A stretch of DNA of 64,000 nt, from assembly GCF_000499845.2 (NCBI RefSeq), contig NC_023759.2, positions 16,466,947-16,530,946 on the forward strand, given 5' to 3'. A program made the position numbers and the translations under genes. Source of the stretch: Phaseolus vulgaris. Taxonomy: Eukaryota; Streptophyta; Magnoliopsida; Fabales; Fabaceae. Positions 24,262-35,288 of this stretch are shown here, piece after piece. The notes below the pieces were generated by a model. It made no database searches. It was not told the DNA's origin and worked only from the letters and a program-made list of their open reading frames with translations. Every line of letters starts with the position of its first letter. Positions within the stretch are counted from its first letter, which is position 1.

Positions 24262-25106
24262 GTGCCTAAAGAAACTTGTCATGTCTTATTGAGACAACCA
24301 TTGCCAAGTGTACAAATTCTCATAAACAATGGTTGTAACAACGAGACTATCTTAACACATAAGAGAAAAATTCTTCATGAAGGAGAACTCATGGGCCAAA
24401 TTAGAGTTGATAAAACTCTAGAGCTTTTAAAAGGAAAACTTTTGTCACCCATGAGAAAAGAGGTTCAAAGACATTACCTTAGGTACAATTATTGTTTTCA
24501 AACTACACCTAAGGCAATGTCTCAAGAACTCTATACTCCTTCACCTTTTGTAAATGATCCTTGGGAAGACACAAACTTCATATTAGAGCTTCCTAGGAAA
24601 ACAAAAGGTTTTGATTCGATTTTCATGGATAAACTCTTCTCTAGAGAGTGCTACATCTTCATGGTTTATCTCCAAGCATAGTGTTAGATAAAGAACCAAA
24701 ATGTGAAAACCATTTTTTGAGGATTCTTTTGGAAAAACTTGGAACTAAGTTGAACTTTTCAATTTCTAATCATCCTCAAACAAATGGCCAAAATGAAGTT
24801 GAAAATATCATTCTTTCTACTATGCTTAGAGTAATCATGAGAGACAATCACAACTCTAGGGATAATTATAAAGTAGTTCACAAGACTACTAACATTTCTT
24901 CATTTGAAGTTGTATATGGGTTTGATCCTCTTATTCCTTTAGATTTATTACCCCTTCCTAATCCACATACCTTTGTGCATAAGGAAGGAGTTACAAAAGA
25001 TGATTTTGTTAAGAAAATGCATGAGAGGATTCAAGAACAAACACAACAACAAATAGAGAAATATTATGAGAAGTTGCCAAAAACAATAGAAAAACAAAAG
25101 GAATGA
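24262..25106 (+). pseudogene. Integrase remnant, chromovirus-like
   Basis: The first frame carries the integrase N-terminal part (HEGELMGQIRVDKTLELLKG, then YCFQTTPKAMSQELYTPSPF and FDSIFMDKLFS). The second frame (24648-25106) carries the end of the catalytic core (LDKEPKCENHF, NHPQTNGQNEVENI with the catalytic Glu) and VVYGFDPLIPLDLLPLP. The first catalytic Asp region is rearranged and a middle part is missing. A frameshift near 24660-24680 joins the two. The second Asp of the core is present as LDKEPKC instead of SDRDPKF. Confidence 0.75.
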
Positions 25107-25249
25107 CAACTTCCTAAAATTAATGTTTACACAACTACTCAAACTAACACATTTGATTTGTTTGATGACTCACAGAGATGGACATTTGATCCTGGAGGAC
25201 GAGCCTAGTTTTCAAAATAGGAATAAGGTTGTTGTTCGAGATCAAACCT

Positions 25250-25378
25250 GTAGATCTGAGGACAGATCCTCTCAAGAAGGAGGGGATGATGGAAACCATC
25301 CAGCCACATACATCCACATAATGATGATGACGAAGAAGCATTGGATTTGAGGACAAATCCTTTTCAAGAGGGAGGGGA
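25250..25378 (+). other. Polypurine tract (25367-25378) and an upstream duplicate
   Basis: The true tract, AGAGGGAGGGGA, abuts the 3' LTR start TGATGG at 25379. About 93 bp upstream a near copy (GAAGGAGGGGATGATGG, about 25276-25292) includes the first bases of an LTR. Both follow a GATYTGAGGACARATCC-like sequence, so a block of about 93 bp has been duplicated. Confidence 0.65.
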
Positions 25379-26043
25379 TGATGGAAGAGGCCTAAGCCCA
25401 TGATAGAAAAAATCCCAAGCCCAAGCCCAAATACAAGTTCAACCTTCAACTCAAGCCCAACAAATAGAAGATATGGGCAAACTAAGCATCATTGGATGTC
25501 TTTCTTTTGTAATTACTTTTGAGTATTTTTAGTAGAACATAAAGGGAGGTGTAGATATAAATATAAGAGGTGCAAATGTATAAAGCTAAGTCACACCTTC
25601 CATGTGACACAAAAGAAGGTGTAGGTATAGATTTAGGAGGTGCCAAAAATAGAAACCAAGTCACACTTCCTTTGTGACTAGGAATTGGCTCCAAATTCAA
25701 ATGCTTCTCATTTGAATTTCCCTCCACTTTCTTTTGATTTCCAGCCCTCTAAACACTATAAATAAGAGGGTTTGGCTCATGTATTTAAAAGATTAATTGA
25801 ATAGTGAAATGCTGCCAAAATTGTGTCATTCTCACTCCTTGCCTAAACTCTCTTAGGAATAGGCTTTTAATCTTCAAACCTTTCACCACCTTCAAAGGGG
25901 CTGGCCAAACCTCCCCATTTCCACACTCTTCATGCACCTTCAAGGTCACCACACCTCTTAGGAGGACCTTGTTCATCTCCTCCATTAAGCTTCCGCACCA
26001 TCTTCCACAAACATCCAATAAGAGCTCCATGAGAATGCCATAA
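25379..26043 (+). repeat. 3' LTR of the gypsy deletion derivative
   Basis: 665 bp, same length as the 5' LTR; followed by AAAAT at 26044-26048. Confidence 0.9.
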
Positions 26044-26048
26044 AAAAT

Positions 26049-26504
26049 ACACCTAAATCTCTTCATTTTCTTTTCTATTAGTGGTTGAGAAAGTTAGTTT
26101 CTCCTATAAGGTTCTTCTTATAGTTGTTTTTCCTATTTTAAAGAAAGGGTGTTATTATTTTCTCCTTAGAGTTTGAGAGAAGGATACTCTAATTTTCTTT
26201 CCTTTAGTAAAATTACATCATTGTCTATTGTCCCCAAAATAGTGATATAGAAAAATATGATTATGCTCTATTATTGCAGGTAGTCTAACTTTCCACATCA
26301 GAAATGAATTATTCTTGTTATTGGATATAAAGTGTGGTATTGTGAAAGTACATGTCTAGGAAGGCCTATCAAGGAAAGTCTTGGTATTTAAGCATGTCCA
26401 TTAGTGAACAACCTGTATTTAGTGTATTAGTTCATAATCTACTATAATTGTTTTAGTAGAGAATAATATTCATAGTGTGAAGCGCATAAGTTGGTTTAAA
26501 AGTC
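26049..26504 (+). repeat. Copia 5' LTR, second part, and leader
   Basis: It continues the sequence broken at 21002. It is T-rich, with GAGAGAAGGATACTC near 26170, and leads to the gag start at 26505. I cannot place the exact LTR end or primer site. Confidence 0.45.
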
Positions 26505-28470
26505 ATGACAATAAAATATGAGATAGAGAAGTTCAATGAGAATAATTTCCTATTGTGGAAACTAAAGATGAAGACAATTTTTAGAAATGACAAATGTACA
26601 AATGCAATTAAAGAAAAACTTGTATAAATCATGAATATAAGGTGGAAAGAAATGAATGATCATGTTATCACAAATATTCACTTAGTAATGGCAAATGTGG
26701 TTTTATCCAGCATTATGGAGAAGATTGTTGTGAATAAGATTTGGGATACTCTTATCAAATTGTATGAGATATTCTTGTGAGCTTAGCTCTTATGGTAGAA
26801 GACAATTACATGATAGGTGGGCAGTGGATTCAGGTGAAAGTTGGCACATGACTTCACGTCGAGGTGGGTTTTACATTTATGAACCTATCTCAAGTGGATC
26901 CATGTTCATGGGCACCTTAAGAGATTGTTGGAGTTGGTATTGTCAAACTAAAAATGTATGATGGCATTGTTTACACAATTCAAGGGGTACACATATGAAG
27001 GACTTGAAGAAAAATCTATTGTCTATTGGGAAATTAGATGATCTCGAGTGTAAGATCTATACTAAAGCTATAATTTTAAAGGAGGTGAAGGGGAATCTAG
27101 CAATGGTGAAAGTAGAAAAGATCGTGGAAAATTTGTATGTGGTTTTCTAAGATACATTGCAAAAAGAAAATGCAACAGTTTCATCAAGAAGTCAAGAAGA
27201 AACAATGACAATGTGGCATCGTATGCTGGGACATATGTTAGAGAAATGTTTTCAAATCCTTGAAGAACGTAATCTTTTACCTAGGCTCAAAGAGGTTGCT
27301 TTATCTTTTTGTGAGTATTGTGTGATAAGAAAGTAACATAGATTGAAGTTTGTTGGAGAGGCTATCAGAATCAAACACATTAAACTTTATTCATGCTTAT
27401 ATGTGGGAATCATCAGTATTATCCCTCAGAGGTAAAAAAAATATTTTGTATCATTTATTGATGATTATTCGAAGACACTGGGTGTACCCTAACAAGAGAA
27501 AGCTTGATGTGCTTGCAATATTCAAGGAATTAAATGCACGAGTAGAGCTTGAAATTGGGAAAAAGTAGGTTCTTGAGGACAGATAATGGAGGAGAATATG
27601 TAGATGGAGATTTCTTAGCATTCTACAAGCAAAAGGGTATTACAAGACAATTTTATGGTTCACATACACCTAAAAAAATGGTTTGTAAAGCAAATGAACA
27701 TAATTACTTTTGATAAAACAAGAGTTATGATAAGTACAGTGGGAGTGACCAAGTCTTTTAGGGAAAAACTGGTTAAAACTCCTTATTACGTGATCAATTG
27801 ATCACCATAAAAAATGATAGGTTTGAAGACACCAATGGAGAAGTGGAATGGAAAACTGGTTGATTATTCTTCCTTACATGTATTAGGTTGTCCTGTGTAC
27901 GTGATGTACAACTCCCAAGAAAGAACAAAGTTGGATCCAAAATCTAGAAAATGTATTGTTATGCTAACAATGTGAAGTGGTGTTGCTTGTCGGACTCCAT
28001 TATCCACAAGGTTATTGTTAGCAAGGGTGTAGTCATGCTCCAACCATAAAGCTTTAAAAAACAAGAAAACTTGGTTTGCAGGTTGACCAAATCTTTGCAC
28101 ATTTTAGAGTAAGCACCTAAGTGTTGGTAGAAGAGATTTGATTCCTTCATTATTAGCCTTGGTTAAAACAAACTGAGTTCATACCATTGTACTTATTACA
28201 GTAGGTTTAATGAGAATGATTTTATCATTTTGTTGTTGTATGTGAATGAAAAATAGGTGGTAGGCCATAACAAAGCTCAAATCAAATAATTGAAGGTAGA
28301 GTTGGATGGGGAGTTTTATATGAAGGACTTGGGACCAACAAACAAGATTTTAGGGATGCAAATTCGTCGAGAGAAAAAGATAGCAAGATTTGAATTTATC
28401 ATAAGAATTTCTTACTGAGATCTTGCATCGCTTCAACATACAAGATTGTAAGTTGATGAACCTTCGTTTG
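26505..28470 (+). pseudogene. Ty1/copia gag-pol remnant, heavily decayed
   Basis: Gag begins at ATG 26505 (MTIKYEIEKFNENNFLLWKL, as in copia gag) and stops after about 40 codons; NKIWDTLIKLYE follows near 26735. Protease: WAVDSGESWHM near 26823 (a D-S-G site with G-E instead of G-A). Pre-integrase: WHRMLGHM near 27214. Integrase end: SSLHVLGCPVYVMYNSQERT with KLDPKSRKC near 27870-27950. RT: the YVDD box has become YVNE near 28238, and LGMQIRREKKIARFEF lies near 28355. Many frameshifts and stops separate these. No 3' LTR is visible; a solo LTR lies at 28618. Confidence 0.85.
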
Positions 28471-28617
28471 CATCAATTTTTCAAAATAAAACTAAGTTTT
28501 CCCCTAATGTGGTATTGGGTCTAGGTTGAATCCAAGGACATGTCACGTGTGAAAGCCATTGTATGTAATCTTTCTTTTACAAATTAACAAGGGGAAAATT
28601 GGAATTAAAATGGTAAT

Positions 28618-29560
28618 TGTACCAACCAGTCCTCAGATATCGTTGACCGCTAGTAGACGTGGGGTCACGTAAGCTGGGTCCCACGAGCGGCTTGGGTCGG
28701 GGCTTTGCAGACACCACACCCAGGAGGGCGAGGAGTAATCAGGCGTCGATCACGTGAGCTGGGTCCCACGAGCGGTATACCCAGAGTGCCTCGCAAACAG
28801 TACGCCAGAGGGTCGAGGAGTGGTCAGGCATCGATCACCAGGATGTACTGATGTGTCCTCAGCAGTATCCGAGGGCGATGAGACATCGGACGTCGAGAGG
28901 TGGGCCACAAGAGGTGGATCCCAAAAAGCACACCAGTTATCTGTAAATCATCCAAAGAGAAGGGCGGAGTCCTAGGTCACAAAGAGCTCATGCGTGTTGT
29001 GTGGATAGCGCATTCAGGCGCGACACAAGTAAAGAGTCGTGGAAGCGCTAAGGCCCATTAGGGTTGCGTTCCAGGGGTAGACTGCATGCATGGCACGTGA
29101 ACAGCCAGGGCACCCCCAGGACGGATGGCCCCAAAGATTAGGTGCACAAGTTGGTACCCAGGTGGTCATCCCGTCAGAGGTTGCACTCCAGTAAGGGAGC
29201 CTTACGCGCTAGATTACCCTAAGAGTGGGTGATAGCGACGCTAAGGCACACCCTCAGTAACCTTAATTGCGGTTACTGGAAACCTTAGAGTATATAAAGG
29301 GTAGTATTAAACCTAAGAAGGTACGCAAATTCTTACGCAGCTTTACACACAAAATACACAGAGAGCGTTTTACAGCTAAGTTTCGATGTTTCCCTAACCC
29401 TATACTGACTTGAGCGTCGGAGTGCAAACGACCTCTAGGGCGCCCTTTGTCTTTGCATTTTTAGGTGTCTGATCGAAGAAAGGCACAAACGAAGGCAGAG
29501 ATAATTGGGCGTGTGATCGTCGTAGACGTACGAAGGCAATCGAGTCAACCGGCAGGAACA
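28618..29560 (+). mobile_element. Solo LTR, 943 bp, TSD GTAAT
   Basis: It starts TGTACCAACC and ends CCGGCAGGAACA, between GTAAT at 28613-28617 and GTAAT at 29561-29565. TATA-like GTATATAAAG lies near 29290. It holds TGACTTGAGCGTCGGAGTG at 29406-29424, a motif shared with the Tat LTRs A-C and the LTR at 31286. No internal sequence of its element is left. Confidence 0.9.
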
Positions 29561-29565
29561 GTAAT

Positions 29566-29766
29566 ATAAAATAAACTGAAATGTAAAGCAAACTAAGAAC
29601 TAGACTATTTATAGACAATCATCTAGTAGATCGTTGAGTAACACTTGAAAATGAAAAAACAGAAAAGTAAATGACAAAATAGTAAATACATGAAGTTAAA
29701 ATATAATGTAAACTAAAAACAAAATGAATGAAATAGAAACATTGAATCATAACATTAAATTGTTTA
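29566..29766. other. Short AT-rich spacer between solo LTRs
   Basis: No gene or clear repeat seen. Confidence 0.4.
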
Positions 29767-29771
29767 GTTTG

Positions 29772-30948
29772 TGATAAGTGTCAAATTTCAATAATATTTC
29801 ATATTAAAATTAAAATGTAGGCCTTTATGAGTATTAATTGCTAAAATAAGTATAAAATGACCCCTAATTTATGAATTTATACCTTTTTTACATATTTTAT
29901 GATTTTAATTTTGAATAAAAATGATTTATTTCCAAATTTGTGTTAATTTCAGAATTCTAGGGAATAATGGAGATAATTGGGCAAAAGAAAAATATATAAA
30001 GCTAAAAAGAGAAAGTTGGAATGCATCAACACTCACCAAAGCTTCCCCAATTCCCAAAAAGCCAAGATGCTACTAGTGGATCTCGCTCAAGTGAGTAGAA
30101 TCTCACTTGAGCGAGATAGCGTCAGTAACGTTGTGCCTTTTTACGTTTTACTCGCCTAAGCGAGCCCATTAGCGCCCAAGCAAGAAGTCATTAAAGCACA
30201 TGCAATAGGTTAAATAAGAGGCTTTAGGCACAACCCTAGTGGGCAAGATTGAGAGGAAAACACCATTGAGTGACTTGTAACCCAATTGGGAGAATAGAAG
30301 ATGTTAGAACATGTGTTGTTAATTCTACCCTTTGGGATTGGGAGTAATCTGTTCAAACTCTTATGTATTGAGGAGATATCTGAATATAATATTTTGTTCT
30401 GGATTGATTATTGGTATTATTATGTTGCTTCTAATTCTTGATCTAGAATCTTAAATTTGACTCGAAAGTATTTTTATGGTTCTGACCTAAACAATAATAC
30501 TTAACATATTGGAGTACTAGGAATAGACTTGAAACGTTAATTGCTATCAACGTCTGATGTAAATACTAAGTTGTTTTTATAAATATGCGAGAAATCGATA
30601 TTTATGAAACATCTTAATAGTTTTATATGCGAGGAATCGATATAAATGATTTTTATACGAGCATCAATATCAATCTAAGGGCAAAATATTATCAAGACTA
30701 ATCAAAATACAAAAGAGTGAGAAAGATGAAACCCAATCCCTATTTTTCCAATTGAAGCAACAACTATTTGCCTTGTTTTCTTATTAATCATTACCATCAT
30801 AACAAATTTCAACAAACTTATTATTCTAATTTATATTTAGTGAATATTTTACTTGATTATTCAATTGTTCCTTGTGGGTTCGATATTCATCCTTAGGGAC
30901 ACATTATTACTTTTGACAACGTGGTGCACTTGCCGTAAAAAGTCATCA
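29772..30948 (+). mobile_element. Probable solo LTR, 1,177 bp, TSD GTTTG/GTCTG (one mismatch)
   Basis: It starts TGATAAGTGTC and ends AAAAAGTCATCA, so the ends are TGAT/ATCA. GTTTG precedes it (29767-29771) and GTCTG follows (30949-30953). The tail with CTTAGGGACAC and GTGGTGCACTTGCC is typical of some large legume gypsy LTRs as far as I recall. A strong 16 bp hairpin lies inside it at 30080-30117. No coding sequence. Confidence 0.65.
30080..30117. repeat. Perfect inverted repeat, 16 bp arms, 6 bp loop
   Basis: Arms ATCTCGCTCAAGTGAG (30080-30095) and CTCACTTGAGCGAGAT (30102-30117) are exact complements around TAGAAT. A related CTCGCCTAAGCGAG-like word follows near 30150. Confidence 0.95.
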
Positions 30949-30953
30949 GTCTG

Positions 30954-31280
30954 CAATCGTTTGCTAGACCGTTTAAAAAAATTTGTGGATAAAGGAAAAT
31001 GAATTATGCAAAAAATTTCTTCGTACAACTATTAAACCATCTGGAAAGAAATCACTTACTATACCTTCTAATGGTTATATGAAGAGATAATGGGAAAGAA
31101 AGAAAATGAAAGTATCAAAAGTAAATTGTAGAGAAACTTAAATGATTGAATCTTAAATTTCGAGAAAAATAAATGACTGGAAATGTAAATTGTGAGAAAA
31201 ATAAATTGAAGAAACGTAAAACAAAGCATTGCTAGAAAAGTAAATGGCAATTGAATTAAATTGTGATTTAGTTGAACATA
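30954..31280. other. AT-rich spacer
   Basis: Nothing recognised. Words such as GTAAATTG and GAGAAA recur irregularly, similar in style to 29566-29766 and 31990-32110, so the three spacers may be pieces of one older element. Confidence 0.35.
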
Positions 31281-31285
31281 ATTTG

Positions 31286-31984
31286 TGTACAGGCCATACC
31301 TCGATCATCGGCCTGAGAGAAAGACATCGGACATCGGACATTGGTGGACTGATAGCAATATTGGGCCACGTAAGCTGGGCTCCACAAACAGTATGAGTTA
31401 ACACCCAGATACCAAAAAGGCCTAAATCACGAGAGGATCATGCATGGGGTGTGTATGCTACATTCGGGTATGGCACAATCAAGTGTTCCCTGGAGGCGCT
31501 AAGACCCGTTAGGGTTAGGATTTGGCACGTGAATACTTAGGGCACTTACATAATAGATGAGGCCGCAAGCACTGGGACGTGAGTAGGTAACTTGGCGGCT
31601 ACGCTGTTAGGTCTATGCACTCCAGGAAAGGGAAGTCCCATGCGCCAGATTACGCTAAGATCGTGTAATAGCGACGCAGGGACATTCTCCCGGGAACCCT
31701 AAGCCCACTCAGAGACGTGGGAGCATCACAGAAGTAACCCTAGTTACAACCTATAAATAGGGTGGTAAGAACCCTAACAAGGTATGCCGTTTCTAAGACT
31801 GAAACTGCTTTACACACATTACTATTTCTTTATCCCTTACTGACTTGAGCGTCGGAGTGCAAACGACCGTAAAGACGCCCTTTGTCTTTGGAGGTGAGAA
31901 GTTCTTCACCCCTAGGAAGTTCGATTCTCAGGAGGAGACAGGCGAGTTCGAGTCAACCAGCAACCGAGTCAACCGGCGAGAACA
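31286..31984 (+). mobile_element. Solo LTR, 699 bp, TSD ATTTG
   Basis: It starts TGTACAGGCC and ends CCGGCGAGAACA, between ATTTG at 31281-31285 and ATTTG at 31985-31989. TATA box CTATAAATAG lies near 31751. TGACTTGAGCGTCGGAGTG is at 31842-31860. It is related to the solo LTR at 28618 (shared CGAACCTAAT-like and GACGCCCTTTGTCTTTG blocks) but much shorter, so it is a second subfamily. Confidence 0.9.
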
Positions 31985-31989
31985 ATTTG

Positions 31990-32666
31990 TAAACTGAAAT
32001 TGTGAAGTGCAAAATAAAAATAAAAAAACAAGAATTTAAACAAATTGCAAACAAGAAAAGTGAAATTTAGATTTGGAATGAAAAGCAAGGAACGAAAACC
32101 ATGGTTAGTAATCTTCAACTTCAATTTGCAATAGCCTGAAATTTGGAATCCTTGTTACTGAAGAAAACACAACAAATCAGTTTGTGTGTTCTCACAAAAC
32201 TACTTTCGATTAAAAATAGAGTTTCAAAAGTATTTTGAAGATGAAAACACTAAAATAGAGCATTGTCTAACAATATTTTTATTTCGCTATTACCCATTTT
32301 CTAAACCAAATTCAACTTTGAAAAAAAATGCAAAACATAAAAAGAAAAAGGATAATAATTGATGGAGAAAATTATTGTAGAAAATGAAGAACTTCTTTAT
32401 AAAATTGGAAACATAAAAAATAGTTAACAAAAAATAGAAAACTAAACTAAATTACTTTATTATCGCACCTAAGTGTCTAATCTACATCTATCTAAGTCGC
32501 ACTTATGTTTCTCTTCATATAATCTCTATTTATAGAGTTTATATTCTTTACAATGGAATGGGTCTTAGGTTTAACTAAAAATGGGCAAAAAAAATTTAAT
32601 TCTACAACTAGATTAACTACTTCAATTTTTTCTCTATCCCCCAGCTCATGTGCCACCCTTGTGTCT
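31990..32666. other. AT-rich non-coding stretch
   Basis: No gene recognised. It lies downstream (on the minus strand) of the gypsy RT remnant, where decayed RT, RNase H or LTR sequence would be expected; I could not recognise any. Confidence 0.35.
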
Positions 32667-33860
32667 CTATGCGAAAATGGTATCAACGAAGGGGTATTTT
32701 TTCCCATAAACTACCCCAAAAAGGGTGATTCCTATAGATCCATGAAAAGTAGTGTTATACCACAACTCCTCAACAATTAGAATCTTATTTGGTACACTCA
32801 TTTCATTTAATTTCCTGTCGTTCACACACAAATGCCAAGAAACATCTTTTTTTCTTAACCAAAATGACTGGACTGGAGAAAGCATTAGAGTTGCGCCTAA
32901 TGATACCTTATTGTAGCATATCATCCACATATCTCGCAATCTCATCCTTATGGTGGTACAAATAATGATAAGGTCAAACACTCCTAGTTCAGCCTCCTTA
33001 TGCAACTCAATCTAGTACTAAATACTTGTGTAAACCATCTGCCTCTCTAAATACTTCATTGAATTGTGTTATTACTACTTGAATTTTAGCACGTTGCCTC
33101 TCATATAGTTGTTGTTCTTTCCTAGGCTTAGAATTCCTCATATTACCCCTACATCAAACTGTAGAATGATGTTGTTTATTGTACTACTTACATATTCTCT
33201 TTCTATGGTAGCCCCTTGTTCTCTGACCCTTCAATTCCACATGTTCCCTATTCCAATAGAAATTGATTGTCATATGTATCAAAGGTTACTTTACCAAACC
33301 TCTATAACCAAACGACCTCAAAAATCATGTATAGGTTCCCTAATTCCAACACATACGCATGCACCTCAGTTAGGAACTCTCCCAATTGAACTTTCATGCC
33401 CCTGCACTTGCCTCCGGTAGCCACACGATGCCCATCTCCTAGCCTCACCCCTATAGGCTTACCTTGTTCCACTACAATTCCAAGAATTGACACCACTTGT
33501 GGAGAAATGAAATTGTGGCTTGCACCACTGTCAATCACAACCAACACCGAAACTCTCTTCACCTTACCCTCTAATAGTAATGTTGATGGGGAAATCTTAC
33601 AACCTTGATTAGCATCCATGAAGCCAAATAAACTCATAAATCCACAATCCAAAGGATCTCTGTCATTTTCCTCCTTAAATTCAATCGCAATAATTTTTCC
33701 TCTTTTGTTCTTCGTTTCATCATCTCCGAACACCAACAAGTGTTGTTACTTTTTTGTGCATTAATGTAAGGGATGATAGCGTTGTCCACACTTGAAACTC
33801 ATACCCCTTGCTTTTCGATTCATCAGCTTCGCGTAAGGGATGTGCTTTAATGTGAGTTGA
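32667..33860 (-). pseudogene. Old Ty3/gypsy gag-protease-RT remnant
   Basis: Read leftwards: a decayed gag end (33860-33730), protease with VLVVIDSGASHNFISPQVVS and GVRLGDGHRV (about 33580-33410), a linker with EQQLYERQRAKIQVV and FNEVFREADGLH (about 33130-33030), and the start of RT with LRKKDVSWHLCVNDRKLNEM then VPNKILIVEELW (about 32870-32750). The usual pattern is RKKDGSWRFCVDYRALN. The YVDD region and everything after it are missing. The protease is open for 145 codons but RT has many substitutions. It is a different gypsy lineage from copies A-C. Confidence 0.8.
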
Positions 33861-34075
33861 TTTTAGGATTGCACATTTTATGGTTTGCACTTTGTTTATG
33901 AGTTTTTGATTTAAGTAGAATGTGGCAAGAAACCCAAAGAAGATTATTACCATTGGACACAAAGTTAACCCAGTGGTTAAGTAAGTGTGAAGGTTTTCTT
34001 CTAAAGTACAGTTATATGGTGTTGATGATGATGAGGTGTAGAATTAAAGAACATATAATGGAAAGAAACAAGATG
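33861..34075. other. Left flank of copy B
   Basis: No gene seen. The last part (GAACATATAATGGAAAG and following) joins naturally to 47984 across the AAAAC target site, suggesting that copy B inserted into an older LTR fragment. Confidence 0.35.
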
Positions 34076-34080
34076 AAAAC

Positions 34081-34878
34081 TGTACCGCCCTGGTAGTCGG
34101 AAGTGATGACGTGGCGTCAAGCTACAGTATAGGCGTGTTGACAAGGCGCCAAGTTGGCAGAAAGGAAGGAAGTCGGGGGGCTCGTGAAGTCGTCAGTTAT
34201 TAAGTTGGCGTGTTCCGATCTCCAGCATACCAGAACCGGCGATCACCCGGTTAAAGATGTAGTCGCCAGATGAAAACTCAGGCGACCTAGTGATTGGAGA
34301 TCGCCAGAGCAAGCACATCGCCAGAGATGAAGGTGGTGCAGATTATGAAGGCGGCCGACGAGACCACAGGGAAGGTGTACGAAGGCACCCTAACTCGCCA
34401 GTTCCAGTAGAGATCGCACTCCCAAGTTGGCTATGTACTGGGCAGTACCATGCATAGGTAACTTAGCAAAACGAGAGTAGAAGCAGCGCCCAAGTCAAGG
34501 AGGCTCCAGATGATGGCACGTGTACAGTTGGATGCGAGCCACGTGTCTAGGTCTGTAACTGCCAGGAGAGAGAAAGTAACCAGGTATATAAGAGTTCTCA
34601 ACGAACTTTCTGAGGTACGCACGTTCAGATTATACTCTTTACGCTTGCGAGTCATAGAGCTTACTGTGAGAGAGGATTTGCACGGTTCTTGTTCTCTTAG
34701 TATTTGGTGATTCGGTCACTGACTTGGGCGTTGGAGTGCGATCGGCCGCAGCGGCGCCGCTCTGTTTCTTTTGCAGGTTCTTGAGGTGGATCTCGTAGAG
34801 GAACGGAGGTTTGAAGCGGTGCACGCGTCGATCCTTGGACGAGGCAGTTTCCAGCGTTCTGGTCAACAGGCAGGATCA
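34081..34878 (+). repeat. First LTR of copy B (5' LTR)
   Basis: 798 bp, TGTACCGCC to GGCAGGATCA; TATA box TATATAAG at 34585-34592; the primer site TCAGGCGCCCACCGTGGG follows at 34879. Confidence 0.95.
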
Positions 34879-35288
34879 TCAGGCGCCCACCGTGGGGCCG
34901 TGTAAAACTTGCTCCCATCCACAACGTGAGTTCTTGGAGGTTTTCTAAGTCTTCTGCGTGGTTGTGTGCTGGTGCAACCATCGTTCGCTGTTTGCTTGAA
35001 ATTTGTTCGGTGAATTCGCGTTTCACACCGTTCGCTTGGGTTTTCGATCGGTGAAGTGAGGTTTTCCTGCTGTTTTCGCGCGATTTGTTCGGTGGAGTTG
35101 AGTTCTTTCGTCCGTTCGGTTGTCCGCGGGAAGAGCAGTGGTTGCTGTTGAAGTTACAATTTTCTTTGAAGATTTACGGTGTTCTTGAGTTTTCTCCCAG
35201 AGTTTCGCACAGTTTTTTCGATTGATCGCCGACTCAATCGTAGCTAAAGTAAGTATTGTTCGCTGCATCCTGTGATTCGCTGAGTTTC
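34879..35288 (+). other. Primer site and leader of copy B
   Basis: TCAGGCGCCCACCGTGGG at 34879-34896, then about 390 bp without a gene up to the gag ATG. Confidence 0.65.

Larger units (their letters stand above)
21003..26043 (+). mobile_element. Deletion-derivative Ty3/gypsy element, near-identical 665 bp LTRs, TSD AAAAT
   Basis: LTRs 21003-21667 and 25379-26043 are both 665 bp; they start TGATGGAAGAGGCC. The left one ends GCCATCA, the right one GCCATAA (terminal CA mutated). AAAAT flanks both sides (20998-21002 and 26044-26048). The internal part keeps a broken gag and part of an integrase but no protease, RT or RNase H. The LTRs differ at only about ten sites by eye, so it moved recently although it lacks RT; helper proteins from related elements are the likely explanation. 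The integrase C-terminal part (VVYGFDPLIPLDLLPLP) resembles chromovirus-type gypsy elements. Confidence 0.9.
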
